Positions 22,933-30,662 of a stretch of DNA of 33,260 bases are shown here, one piece after another. The notes beneath the pieces were generated by a model. It made no database searches. It was not told where the DNA came from and saw only the letters and a program-made list of their open reading frames with translations. The stretch is from Aeromicrobium sp. (GTDB lineage Bacteria; Actinomycetota; Actinomycetes; Propionibacteriales; Nocardioidaceae). A program made the position numbers and the translations under genes. Every line of letters starts with the position of its first letter. The first letter of the stretch is position 1. The stretch covers positions 1 to 33,260 of the forward strand of contig JALRKU010000385.1 in assembly GCA_023254755.1 (NCBI GenBank), written 5' to 3'.

Positions 22933-23979
22933 ATGGCGGCACGGTCGTGGATCCTCCACGTCGACATGGACATGTTCCTGGCGGCGGTCGAGATCCAGCG
23001 CCGTCCCGAGCTGGCGGGCAAGCCGCTGATCGTGGGCGGCCGCGGCGACCCGACCGAGCGGGCGGTCGTGTCGACGGCGTCGTACGAGGCGCGGGAGTTC
23101 GGCGTCCGATCGGGCATGCCGCTGCGGGTCGCGGTGCGCAAGTGTCCTGAGGCGATCCTCCTCCCGGTCGACTTCCCGGTGTACGAGGCGGCGTCCGAGC
23201 GGGTCATGGCGGCGCTCCGCGCGTACCCGGGCGCCGTCGTGCAGGTGCTCGGCTGGGACGAGGCCTTCGTCGGCCTGACCGTCGACGACCCCGTCGCGGC
23301 TGCGCGCGATCTGCAGCGCACCGTGCTCGAGGCCACGGGCCTGCACTGCTCGGTGGGGGTCGGCGACACCACCACGCGCGCCAAGATCGCGACCGACTTC
23401 GACAAGCCGCGAGGCGTGTTCGTGCTGACGCGCGACAACTGGCTGGAGGTCATGGGCGAACGGCCGGTCACGTCGCTGTGGGGTGTCGGCCCCCGCATCG
23501 CCGAGCGGTTGAACCGCCTCGGCATCGAGACCGTCCACCAGCTCGCCGCGAGTCCCGAGGAACCGCTGGCGGCCGAGTTCGGTCCGAACACCGGCCCGCA
23601 CATCGGTCGACTCGGACGTGGATGGGGTGCCACGAGCGTCGACGACACGCCCTGGGTCGCGCGGGCGCACGGACACGAGACCACGTACCAGCAGGACCTC
23701 ACCGACCCGGCCGACATCGACGCAGCCGTCCGAGTCCTGGCCGGTCAGGTCGCCGAGGACCTTCGCGCCGAGGGCAGGGCCTGCCAGCGCGTGCACCTGA
23801 AGGTCCGGTTCGCTCCGTTCTTCACCACGAACCGCAGCCGCAAGCTGGCCGAGCCCACGTTCGACGCCGACGTCGTGGCCGACACGGCCCTCGACCTGCT
23901 CGCCCGCCTCGACGACTCTCGCCCCGTCCGCCTGCTCGGCGTCCGGGGCGAGATGGTGCCGCCCGAGGGCGGCTACTGA
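22933..23979 (+). CDS. dinB: Y-family DNA polymerase IV, DinB2/DinP type
   Basis: A 348-residue translesion polymerase. The catalytic acidic residues are Asp11 (HVDMDMFLAAVE) and Asp109-Glu110 (LGWDEAFVG). The palm and fingers block YEAREFGVRSGMP (51-63) and the thumb SLWGVGPRIAERLNRLGI are typical. At the steric-gate position, where E. coli DinB has Phe13, this protein has Leu16. Leu at this site and the LGWDEAF variant match mycobacterial DinB2, which readily inserts ribonucleotides. The C-terminus ends soon after the little-finger domain and I see no clear clamp-binding peptide. The ATG at 22933 is chosen because CACGAT (22921-22926) is 6 nt upstream; an in-frame ATG at 22915 would add six residues. 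Confidence 0.93.
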   Translation: MAARSWILHVDMDMFLAAVEIQRRPELAGKPLIVGGRGDPTERAVVSTASYEAREFGVRSGMPLRVAVRKCPEAILLPVDFPVYEAASERVMAALRAYPGAVVQVLGWDEAFVGLTVDDPVAAARDLQRTVLEATGLHCSVGVGDTTTRAKIATDFDKPRGVFVLTRDNWLEVMGERPVTSLWGVGPRIAERLNRLGIETVHQLAASPEEPLAAEFGPNTGPHIGRLGRGWGATSVDDTPWVARAHGHETTYQQDLTDPADIDAAVRVLAGQVAEDLRAEGRACQRVHLKVRFAPFFTTNRSRKLAEPTFDADVVADTALDLLARLDDSRPVRLLGVRGEMVPPEGGY

Positions 23980-23989
23980 GCCAGGGTCA

Positions 23990-24024
23990 GTGACTCGTCA
24001 GCGTGAACCAGTGACTCGTCAGCG
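23990..24024 (-). repeat. 21-bp repeat, two copies, at the AIM24 gene 3' end
   Basis: GTGACTCGTCAGCG starts at 23990 and 24011, 21 bp apart. On the minus strand the core is CGCTGACGAGTCAC, and the TGA of the second copy (24021-24019) is the stop codon of the AIM24-family gene. Same repeat as 13410-13486. Confidence 0.88.
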
Positions 24025-25818
24025 GGGTGAGGAGGTAGCGGGGGCGGGGTAGCCCTCGGACGGCTGCACGATGACGAAGCCCTGGCCGGCGAACGAGACC
24101 TGGATGGCCTCGCCCGAGCCGCGGCCGATCAGCGCACCGGCCGACACGCTGGTCTTGAGGCTGGTCTGCAGGTCGGCCGACCACGCGACGACGGCGTTGG
24201 TGTCGGCGTAGGTGGGGGCCTCGCCCGCGTTGAGGACGACCGGCTCGCCGTCGGTCGTGATGGCGACCCAGCCGGTGCCGCGCAGGGTCGTGTTGAACAG
24301 GCCGCCGGCCGCGATGCTGCCGCCCTTGACCCGCTCGACGTTCCACTCCAGCGACGACGAGAAGGCCAGCACGTTGGCGCCGTTGACCGAGATGCCGCTC
24401 TGGGTCAGCTGCAGCACGTGCACGTGCTTGGCGGTGTCGGCCAGGAAGACGTCACCCGCGCCCTCGACGCGCATCAGCGACAGCCCCTCGCCGGTCACGG
24501 CCTTCTTGAGGAACTTGGCGGCGCCGCCGCCCTGGTAGGCGAACGAGACGTCGCCCTGGTAGGCGACCATCGCGCCCTGCCGGGCCATGAACGGCTCGCC
24601 CACGCGCACGCGGAGCAGCCGATTGTTCTGCAAGGTGGCCCCGGCGCCCTGGACCTCGGCGAAGCGGCCGTCGATCAGGTCCCCGCTGATGCCGGGAGCC
24701 GCGACCGGGGCCTCGGTGGCGACCGGAGCGGGCGCGACCTGGGCCGGCGCCTCGAGGACGGGCTCGGGGGCCGGAGCGTCGACCACGGGCGGCACGGCCG
24801 CGACGGCGGGATCGGGAACGGGAGCGACGAGCGGTGCCGACACGTCCGGTGCCGAGACGTCGGCGGCAGGGGCGTCGGTCTCGAGCGCGCCGGCCTCGAC
24901 CGCACCGGTCTCGATCGGCTCCGGAGCGGGCTGCAGGTCGTCGACCGGGCCCCCGACGTCCGCGGGCGTGCCCTCGGCCTCGACGGGTGGGAGGACCGAC
25001 TCGAGCGGACCGGCCTCAGGCTCGACCGGCTCGGCAGGTCCCTCGGCGGACGGCGCGCCGTCGTACGGCCCGACCTCGGGCTGGACCGGCCCGGACTCGA
25101 CCAGACCGGAGTCGATGGGCCCAGAATCGATGGGCCCGGACTCGATGGGCCCGGGCTCGACCGCCGCGTAGTCCTCGGCCTCGTAGGGCTCGTCGTCGAT
25201 GGGTCCGGCGGTCAGCGGGCTGCGGCCGTAGACCGACTCCGACGCCGCCGCGGCAGCGTCCGGTGACGGTGAGAACCAGTCGTCGTCGGCGGGCCCAGGC
25301 GCTGGATCGGCGACCGGAGTCGCGTCGACGAGCGTGGACTCGACCCACGGCTCCGCGGCGGGCTGGGCGTCGGCGTCGATCGACGCGGTGGTCTCATTCG
25401 GCGCAGGCTCCGTGTCGGCCGCGATCGACTCGACGGGCTCGGTCGTCACCGGATCGCTCGCCGTCGGCTCCTCGGCGACCGACTCCTCGGCCACGGGCTG
25501 CTCCGCGACCGGCTCCTCGACCACGGGCTGCTCCGCGACCGGCTGCGCGGCGACGGGCTCCTCGGCCACGGGCTGGGCGCTCGCGGCGACGGCCTCGGCG
25601 GCCTTCTCCTCGGTGCGGGCGGCGTAGGGGTCGTCGGCGACGGTCTCCTCGACCTGCTGCTGCACGACCTGCTCGGCCTGCTGCGTGGCGGGCGGAGCGG
25701 TGGGCAGCGGCGAGATGGACTGGATGCCCTGGTCGGCGACGTGCTCGGTCCAGATGCGGCCGTCCCAGTAGCGGAGCTCGTGCTCGCCGGTCGGGTCCGG
25801 GTGCCAGTTGGCAGTCAT
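24019..25818 (-). CDS. DUF2510-AIM24 protein with long acidic, Pro-rich linker
   Basis: A 599-residue protein in three parts. Residues 1-30 form a DUF2510 motif (WHPDPTGEHELRYWDGRIWTEHV). Residues about 35-385 are low complexity, rich in Ala, Pro, Glu, Asp and Val, with pentapeptide-like repeats such as PVAEQ/PVAEE (about 80-120) and GPIDS/GPIES (about 230-255). Residues about 390-590 are an AIM24 (TIGR00266-like) beta-sandwich domain (RLLRVRVGEPFMARQGAMVAYQGDVSF...). AIM24 proteins are poorly characterised in bacteria; the linker suggests a flexible scaffold. The ATG at 25818 has an AGGGGGA ribosome site. The stop lies in a 21-bp repeat. It is divergent from gluQRS. Confidence 0.88.
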   Translation of the reverse strand: MTANWHPDPTGEHELRYWDGRIWTEHVADQGIQSISPLPTAPPATQQAEQVVQQQVEETVADDPYAARTEEKAAEAVAASAQPVAEEPVAAQPVAEQPVVEEPVAEQPVAEESVAEEPTASDPVTTEPVESIAADTEPAPNETTASIDADAQPAAEPWVESTLVDATPVADPAPGPADDDWFSPSPDAAAAASESVYGRSPLTAGPIDDEPYEAEDYAAVEPGPIESGPIDSGPIDSGLVESGPVQPEVGPYDGAPSAEGPAEPVEPEAGPLESVLPPVEAEGTPADVGGPVDDLQPAPEPIETGAVEAGALETDAPAADVSAPDVSAPLVAPVPDPAVAAVPPVVDAPAPEPVLEAPAQVAPAPVATEAPVAAPGISGDLIDGRFAEVQGAGATLQNNRLLRVRVGEPFMARQGAMVAYQGDVSFAYQGGGAAKFLKKAVTGEGLSLMRVEGAGDVFLADTAKHVHVLQLTQSGISVNGANVLAFSSSLEWNVERVKGGSIAAGGLFNTTLRGTGWVAITTDGEPVVLNAGEAPTYADTNAVVAWSADLQTSLKTSVSAGALIGRGSGEAIQVSFAGQGFVIVQPSEGYPAPATSSPR

Positions 25819-25928
25819 GGGCTATCCCCCTCAGTTCGTGACCACGCCATCCTGTCAGGTCCGCAGGTCCACTGCGCGACGACCGTCTCACCTGCGCGCC
25901 GACGTGCTTCGGATGGCAGGATCGCGCC

Positions 25929-26813
25929 ATGGCTGCCGGGCGCTACGCACCCTCCCCATCGGGGGACCTGCACCTGGGGAACCTCCGCACCGCGCTCCTG
26001 GCGTGGGTCGCCGCTCGACGCTCCGGCCGCGCCTTCGTGCTGCGGGTCGACGACCTCGACCGGGTCCACCCAGGCGCCGAGGAACGTCAGCTCGAGGACC
26101 TCGCCACGCTCGGCCTGGACTGGGACGGACCCGTGCTGCACCAGTCCGACCGCGTCGCCGCGTACGACCGCGTGGTCGACGAGCTGACGGCCCGCGGACT
26201 GACCTACGAGTGCTTCTGCACGCGGCGCGAGATCCTCGAGGCACCGACCGCACCGCATCACCCGCCGGGGTCGTACCCGGGCACGTGCCGCGACCTGACC
26301 GACGACGAACGAGCCCGCCGACGCGCCGAGCGGCCGGCCGCGGTCCGGCTGCGGGCCGAGGTCGACACCTGGACGGTCGACGACGTCGCCCACGGTCGGT
26401 TCACCGGAGCCGTCGACGACCTGGTGCTGCGGCGCGGCGACGGCGTGCCGGCCTACAACCTCACGGTCGTGGTCGACGACGACGTCCAGGGCGTCGACCA
26501 GGTGGTCCGCGGTGACGACCTGCTGCCGTCGACCCCCCGCCAGGCCTACCTCGCGACCGTGCTGGGCCTGCGGCTGCCGACGTGGTGGCACGTCCCGCTG
26601 GTCCTCGGCCCCACGGGCGCCCGCCTGGCCAAGCGCGACGGAGCCGTCACGTCGCGCGAGCTCGTCGCCCACGGCCTCGACCCCGTCCGCCTCATCGCGG
26701 CGTCCCTCGGGTCGTCGGCGAGCACGGCGGCCGAGCTGCTCGACGACCTCGACCTGTCTGCGATCCCTCGCGATCCCTGGGTGTTCTCCCCGCCGGGGCA
26801 CGCAGGGCGGTGA
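25929..26813 (+). CDS. gluQ: Glutamyl-Q tRNA(Asp) synthetase
   Basis: A 294-residue paralog of the GluRS catalytic domain that lacks the anticodon-binding domain, the normal length for GluQRS. It attaches Glu to queuosine at position 34 of tRNA-Asp. The class I signature is APSPSGDLHLGN (HIGH-like, residues 7-18), with the zinc site Cys95, Cys97, Tyr116 and Cys120 (ECFC...SYPGTC) and the KMSKS-equivalent LAKRDG (233-238). VRGDDLLPSTPRQ is also conserved. The ATG at 25929 follows CAGGAT (25917-25922) by 6 nt. No queuosine biosynthesis genes are in the window, so use of queuosine cannot be shown here. Confidence 0.93.
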   Translation: MAAGRYAPSPSGDLHLGNLRTALLAWVAARRSGRAFVLRVDDLDRVHPGAEERQLEDLATLGLDWDGPVLHQSDRVAAYDRVVDELTARGLTYECFCTRREILEAPTAPHHPPGSYPGTCRDLTDDERARRRAERPAAVRLRAEVDTWTVDDVAHGRFTGAVDDLVLRRGDGVPAYNLTVVVDDDVQGVDQVVRGDDLLPSTPRQAYLATVLGLRLPTWWHVPLVLGPTGARLAKRDGAVTSRELVAHGLDPVRLIAASLGSSASTAAELLDDLDLSAIPRDPWVFSPPGHAGR

Positions 26814-26935
26814 CCCTCGCACCCTTCGCTTCTCGGGCCGGTGGCTCCGGCACCTGGTGAGCGTCGAATCCGGTGCGAGATCGACCGCCCCGTCGCGGCG
26901 TTCGGTGCCGGACTCACCGCTCGGGTGGCGGAGGG

Positions 26936-27751
26936 TCAGTGGGCGTCGACGTGCGCCTCGATCAGGTCGGCGAGCACGGCGGGCTGCTCGAGCGTGCTGG
27001 AGTGGCCGGCCGCCGGCACGACCTCCAGGCGCGAGCCCGCGATCCCCGCATGGATGGCCTCGGCCTTGGCGACCGGAGTCGCCACGTCCTCCGCACCGAC
27101 CACGACGAGGGTCGGCGCCGTGATGGCGGGCAGCAGGTCGTGCACCGGCGCGCGGTCGGTGACTCCATGGATCGCGCGCTGCATGCCCCTGCGCTCGACA
27201 CCCTTCAGCACGCGCATCCAGTCGTCCGTGTGCACACGGCTGCCCGGGTCGGCCAGGAACGTCGGACCGAACATGATGGGTTCGACCTGGCCGCGCAGCG
27301 GGCCCATGCCGACCCAGCGGTAGACCCTGCCGAGCAGCCGGTAGCGCGAGATCTTGTCGGGGTCCTCGGGCCCGGAGCTGGTGTCGAGCAGGGTGAGCGA
27401 GCGGACGAGATCGGGGCGACGGGCCGCGAGTCGGATCCCGACGAAGCCGCCCATCGACAGCCCCACGTAGTGCACCGGTCCGGCGTCGAGCGACTCGACG
27501 ATCGCGGTGGCGTCGGCCGCGAGCGCGTCCATGTCGTACCCGTCCGGCGCCGCGGGCGACCGACCCTGCCCGCGCCAGTCGATCGTGACGCAGCGGTACC
27601 GCGACCGCAGGCGCTCGACCTGGGCCGCGAACATCAGACCGCTGAAGAGCAGTCCGTGCCCGAACACGACGGCCGGCGCGTCGGGACGGCCGGGCGGCGC
27701 ACCGGTGTCCTCGACGTGGACGCGAGCACCGTTGACCGACACGAGAGGCAT
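26936..27751 (-). CDS. Alpha/beta hydrolase
   Basis: A 271-residue Ser hydrolase: GHGLLFSG oxyanion loop (31-38), DWRGQGRS (58-65), nucleophile Ser99 in GLSMGG, acidic residue near VVGAEDVATP (about 215-224) and His250 in AAGHSST. It resembles 3-oxoadipate enol-lactonase-like and haloperoxidase-like hydrolases; the substrate is unknown. The ATG at 27751 starts the domain at MPLVSVNGARVHV; residues upstream in the frame are unlikely. TAGGCA lies 7 nt before the start. It is divergent from the TetR gene, with 108 nt between starts that hold the tetR promoter. Confidence 0.92.
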   Translation of the reverse strand: MPLVSVNGARVHVEDTGAPPGRPDAPAVVFGHGLLFSGLMFAAQVERLRSRYRCVTIDWRGQGRSPAAPDGYDMDALAADATAIVESLDAGPVHYVGLSMGGFVGIRLAARRPDLVRSLTLLDTSSGPEDPDKISRYRLLGRVYRWVGMGPLRGQVEPIMFGPTFLADPGSRVHTDDWMRVLKGVERRGMQRAIHGVTDRAPVHDLLPAITAPTLVVVGAEDVATPVAKAEAIHAGIAGSRLEVVPAAGHSSTLEQPAVLADLIEAHVDAH

Positions 27752-27823
27752 GGACCCGTGCCTACCCGCTGGGCCGGACCGTGGCAAGGGTGGCGCGCGG
27801 CGATGGGAGCTCGGCGGCACCGC

Positions 27824-27853
27824 TTGACATAGTTTGTGAGTCATCACTAACTT
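27824..27853 (+). promoter_or_regulatory. Promoter of the TetR-MMPL operon
   Basis: A consensus -35 TTGACA (27824-27829) is followed by an 18-bp spacer and -10 TAACTT (27848-27853). The ATG at 27860 is 6 nt beyond the -10, so the transcript should begin at or next to the start codon. Confidence 0.8.
27831..27852. promoter_or_regulatory. TetR operator palindrome
   Basis: AGTTTGTGA (27831-27839) and TCACTAACT (27844-27852) are inverted repeats matching at 8 of 9 positions with a 4-nt centre. The site fills the -35/-10 spacer and most of the -10, so bound repressor would block polymerase. Autoregulation by the adjacent TetR protein is the natural inference. Confidence 0.75.
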
Positions 27854-27859
27854 GCTGGC

Positions 27860-28435
27860 ATGGTGACCGGACAGCGCATGAAGGCAGAGGACCGCAAGGT
27901 CTTGATCCTGGAGAAGGCGGTCGAGGAGTACGGCCGGGTCGGCATGCACGCGACGTCGACCGAGCGCATCGCCGAGCTCGCCGGAGTCTCGCAGCCCTAC
28001 CTCTTCCGTCTCTTCGGCACCAAGGCCGACCTCATCGTCGCGGCGATCGAGCAGCACACCGCGCGACTGCGCACCGCGTTCCGCGCGGCCGTCGAGCAGC
28101 GCGCCGAGGGCACGTCACCGCTCGAGGCGATGGCGTTCGCCTACCTGTCGTTCATGGACGCCGACGCCAACGCGCTGCGCTGCCAGCTGCACACCTGGGC
28201 CGCGGCGTCGGACCCGGCGATCAAGGACGTCGCCCAGCGCACGTACCGCGAGATCTGGGACGACGTCGTCGAGCTCAGCGGCGCGCCGGCCGACGAGGTC
28301 CGCGACTTCATGGCCCAGGGCATGCTGCTGACCGTCCTGGGCTCGATGGACCTGATGGACCTGTTCGGGGACCCCGCTCCCGTCGTCGCCGACCTGTTCG
28401 GCGGAACCGACGACTCCACCCAGGAGGCTCAGTGA
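27860..28435 (+). CDS. TetR/AcrR family transcriptional regulator
   Basis: A 191-residue repressor. The N-terminal helix-turn-helix (about residues 15-60) has the typical order: KAVEEYGRVGMHATSTERIAELAGVSQPYLFRLFGTKADL. The C-terminal ligand-binding domain (about 65-185) is helical and family-variable. The gene shares its transcript with the MMPL transporter and likely represses the pair until the transporter substrate or an inducer lipid binds. The ATG at 27860 is set by the -10 at 27848-27853 (leaderless). Its stop overlaps the MMPL ATG by one base (TGATG). Confidence 0.93.
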   Translation: MVTGQRMKAEDRKVLILEKAVEEYGRVGMHATSTERIAELAGVSQPYLFRLFGTKADLIVAAIEQHTARLRTAFRAAVEQRAEGTSPLEAMAFAYLSFMDADANALRCQLHTWAAASDPAIKDVAQRTYREIWDDVVELSGAPADEVRDFMAQGMLLTVLGSMDLMDLFGDPAPVVADLFGGTDDSTQEAQ

Positions 28436-30534
28436 TGTTCACCGCCCTGTCCCACCTCGCGACCAGTCACCCACGCCGCGTCCTCCTGGCGACGGTCGTG
28501 TTCTTCGCCTTCGCCGGGGTGGTCGGCGGACCGGTCGCCGGCCTGCTGAACGCCGACAACGACTCGTTCGCCGACACCGGCGCGCCCAGCGCGCACGCCA
28601 TCGACCGGATCGAGGAGGCATCGGGCCTCGCGGCGTCGCCCGCCACGATCGCCCTGGTCGCCACCGACGACACCGAGGCGCTCGACGCCGCGCGCGCTGC
28701 GCTCGAGGCGAGCTCCGAGGTCGCGCAGGTCGTCGGCGGCCCCGACGCCGGTCCGCAGTTCGTGTCGCGCGACGGCTCCCTCACCTACCTGGCCGCGATC
28801 TACGCGGCCGACGCCGACGCCGACCACACCACCGAGGAGCTGCGTGACGCGCTCGGTCGCATCGACGGCGTCACGATAGGCGGCGCGGGTCCGGCCTACC
28901 AGCAGGTCAACGAGCAGGTCGAGAGCGACATCGTGCGTGCCGAGATGCTCGCCTTCCCGCTGCTGTTCGTGGTGTCGCTGTTCGTGTTCCGCTCGGCGGT
29001 GTCGGCGCTCCTGCCGCTGCTCGTGGGCGGGCTGACGATCGTCTCGTCGCTGGTCGTGCTCCGCGCAGCCAACGAGGTCGTCGACATCTCGATCTTCGCG
29101 CTCAACCTCATCACGGGCCTGGGGCTCGGCCTCGCGATCGACTACTCGTTGTTCATGGTGTCGCGCTTCCGCGAGGAGCTGGTGCGTCAGGGTCCCGGCG
29201 CCGACGCCGTCCGCACGACCGTGATGACCGCCGGGCGGACGGTGCTGTTCTCGGCGGTCACGGTCGCCGGAGCGGGGCTCGCGCTGCTGGTCTTCCCGCT
29301 GCGGTTCCTCTACTCGATGGGCATCGGCGTGACGATCGTGGCGCTGGTCGCGGCGGCGGTGTCGCTGCTGGTGCTGCCCGCGCTCTTCGCGGTGCTGCAG
29401 CTGCGGGTCAACGCCCTCGCGCCCGCCCGGTGGCGGCGGGCCCAGGAGGCCGACGCCCGGAGCGAGACCCGGGGCTTCTGGTATCGGCTCTCGCACTTCG
29501 TGATGCGATTCCGCATCGGGACCGCGCTGGCCGGTGCCGCCGTGCTGGTCGCGCTCGGCCTGCCGTTCCTGGGCGTGAAGTTCACCGGGGTCGACGCCAC
29601 GGTGCTGCCCGACAGCGCGTCGGCCAAGGTCGTCGACTCGACCCTGCGGGCGGAGTTCGAGGGCGCCGAGTCGACGCCGATCGTGGTCGCGATCGATGCG
29701 CCGGAGTCCGACGCCGCCGCGATCGCCGAGTACGCCCGCGAGCTCGGTTCGCTCGACGACGTCTCGCAGACCGCGGAGCCGCGCTACGTCGGCGACGACA
29801 CGTGGCAGGTCGACGTGATCCCGGCGCACTCCACGCTCGACGAGAGGACGCTCGAGCTCGTGGACGCCGTGCGCGACGTGCCCGCACCGGGCCCGGCCCT
29901 GGTCGGAGGCGACAGCGCCGCGCAGGTGGACCAGGTCGCCTCGATCGTCGACGGGATCCCCCTCGCGCTCGGCATCCTCGCAGTCCTCACCTTCGTGACC
30001 CTGTTCCTGATGACGGGGTCGGTCGTGCTGCCACTCAAGGCGCTCGTGATGAACCTGCTGACCATCTCGGCGACGTTCGGCGTGCTGGTGCTGGTGTTCC
30101 AGGACGGGCGGTTCGAGGGGCTGCTCGACTACACGAGCCAGGGCGGCCTGGAGTCGTCGCAGCCGGTCTTCCTGTTCGCGGTCGCCTTCGGCCTGTCGAC
30201 CGACTACGCGGTGTTCCTGCTGACCCGCATCAAGGAGGCCCGCGACGCCGGGGCCGGGGAGCGCGAGGCGGTCGCGCTCGGCTTGCAGCGCACCGGTCGG
30301 ATCGTGACGGCGGCCGCCCTGCTCTTCGCGATCGCCCTGGGCGCCTTCGCGACCTCGGAGATCATCTTCATCAAGGAGCTCGGCGTCGGGACGGCCGTCG
30401 CGGTGCTCGTCGACGCGACGATCGTGCGGGCCCTGCTCGTCCCGTCGCTGATGGCGATGCTCGGCCGTGCCAACTGGTGGGCCCCCGCCCCCCTGCGCCG
30501 CCTCCACGCCCGCATCGGGCTGCGCGAGGGCTGA
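28435..30534 (+). CDS. MMPL family RND-type transporter
   Basis: A 699-residue RND-superfamily membrane exporter in two homologous halves, each with one TM, a periplasmic domain and five more TMs, 12 in total. The proton-relay pairs are visible: Asp236-Tyr237 (GLGLAIDYSLFMVSRF) and Asp590-Tyr591 (FGLSTDYAVFLLTRI). The periplasmic domains span about residues 35-165 and 375-500. MMPL proteins export lipids or hydrophobic compounds; the substrate here is unknown. Length is at the short end but complete. The ATG at 28435 has AGGAGG 8 nt upstream, inside the end of tetR, so it is co-translated. A terminator hairpin follows at 30608-30647. Confidence 0.94.
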   Translation: MFTALSHLATSHPRRVLLATVVFFAFAGVVGGPVAGLLNADNDSFADTGAPSAHAIDRIEEASGLAASPATIALVATDDTEALDAARAALEASSEVAQVVGGPDAGPQFVSRDGSLTYLAAIYAADADADHTTEELRDALGRIDGVTIGGAGPAYQQVNEQVESDIVRAEMLAFPLLFVVSLFVFRSAVSALLPLLVGGLTIVSSLVVLRAANEVVDISIFALNLITGLGLGLAIDYSLFMVSRFREELVRQGPGADAVRTTVMTAGRTVLFSAVTVAGAGLALLVFPLRFLYSMGIGVTIVALVAAAVSLLVLPALFAVLQLRVNALAPARWRRAQEADARSETRGFWYRLSHFVMRFRIGTALAGAAVLVALGLPFLGVKFTGVDATVLPDSASAKVVDSTLRAEFEGAESTPIVVAIDAPESDAAAIAEYARELGSLDDVSQTAEPRYVGDDTWQVDVIPAHSTLDERTLELVDAVRDVPAPGPALVGGDSAAQVDQVASIVDGIPLALGILAVLTFVTLFLMTGSVVLPLKALVMNLLTISATFGVLVLVFQDGRFEGLLDYTSQGGLESSQPVFLFAVAFGLSTDYAVFLLTRIKEARDAGAGEREAVALGLQRTGRIVTAAALLFAIALGAFATSEIIFIKELGVGTAVAVLVDATIVRALLVPSLMAMLGRANWWAPAPLRRLHARIGLREG

Positions 30535-30607
30535 CACTCCCACGCGGTGACCGGTTCACAGCGGCGTCGGTGCCGACGCCGACCGGTCGGGCTGCGGTGC
30601 CCCGACG

Positions 30608-30647
30608 ACGTCGCCCCCTCCCGGACGGATCCGGGAGGGGGCGACGT
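30608..30647. terminator. Perfect 17-bp hairpin between convergent operons
   Basis: Arms 30608-30624 and 30631-30647 are exact reverse complements around ACGGAT. The hairpin lies between the MMPL stop (30534) and the substrate-binding protein stop (30663). No T-run follows on either strand, common for GC-rich actinobacteria. Confidence 0.8.
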
Positions 30648-30662
30648 GTCGTGCCGATCAGG

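Noticed and set aside
22130..23796. 560-codon minus-strand open frame spanning the tRNA repeats and dinB
   Set aside because: It crosses a tRNA gene and lies antisense to dinB; the composition is that of a GC-rich shadow.
28429..30543. 704-codon minus-strand open frame opposite the MMPL gene
   Set aside because: It is a shadow frame caused by high GC: the product is Arg/Asp/Gly/His-rich with no hydrophobic core or motif, while the plus frame is a clear transporter.
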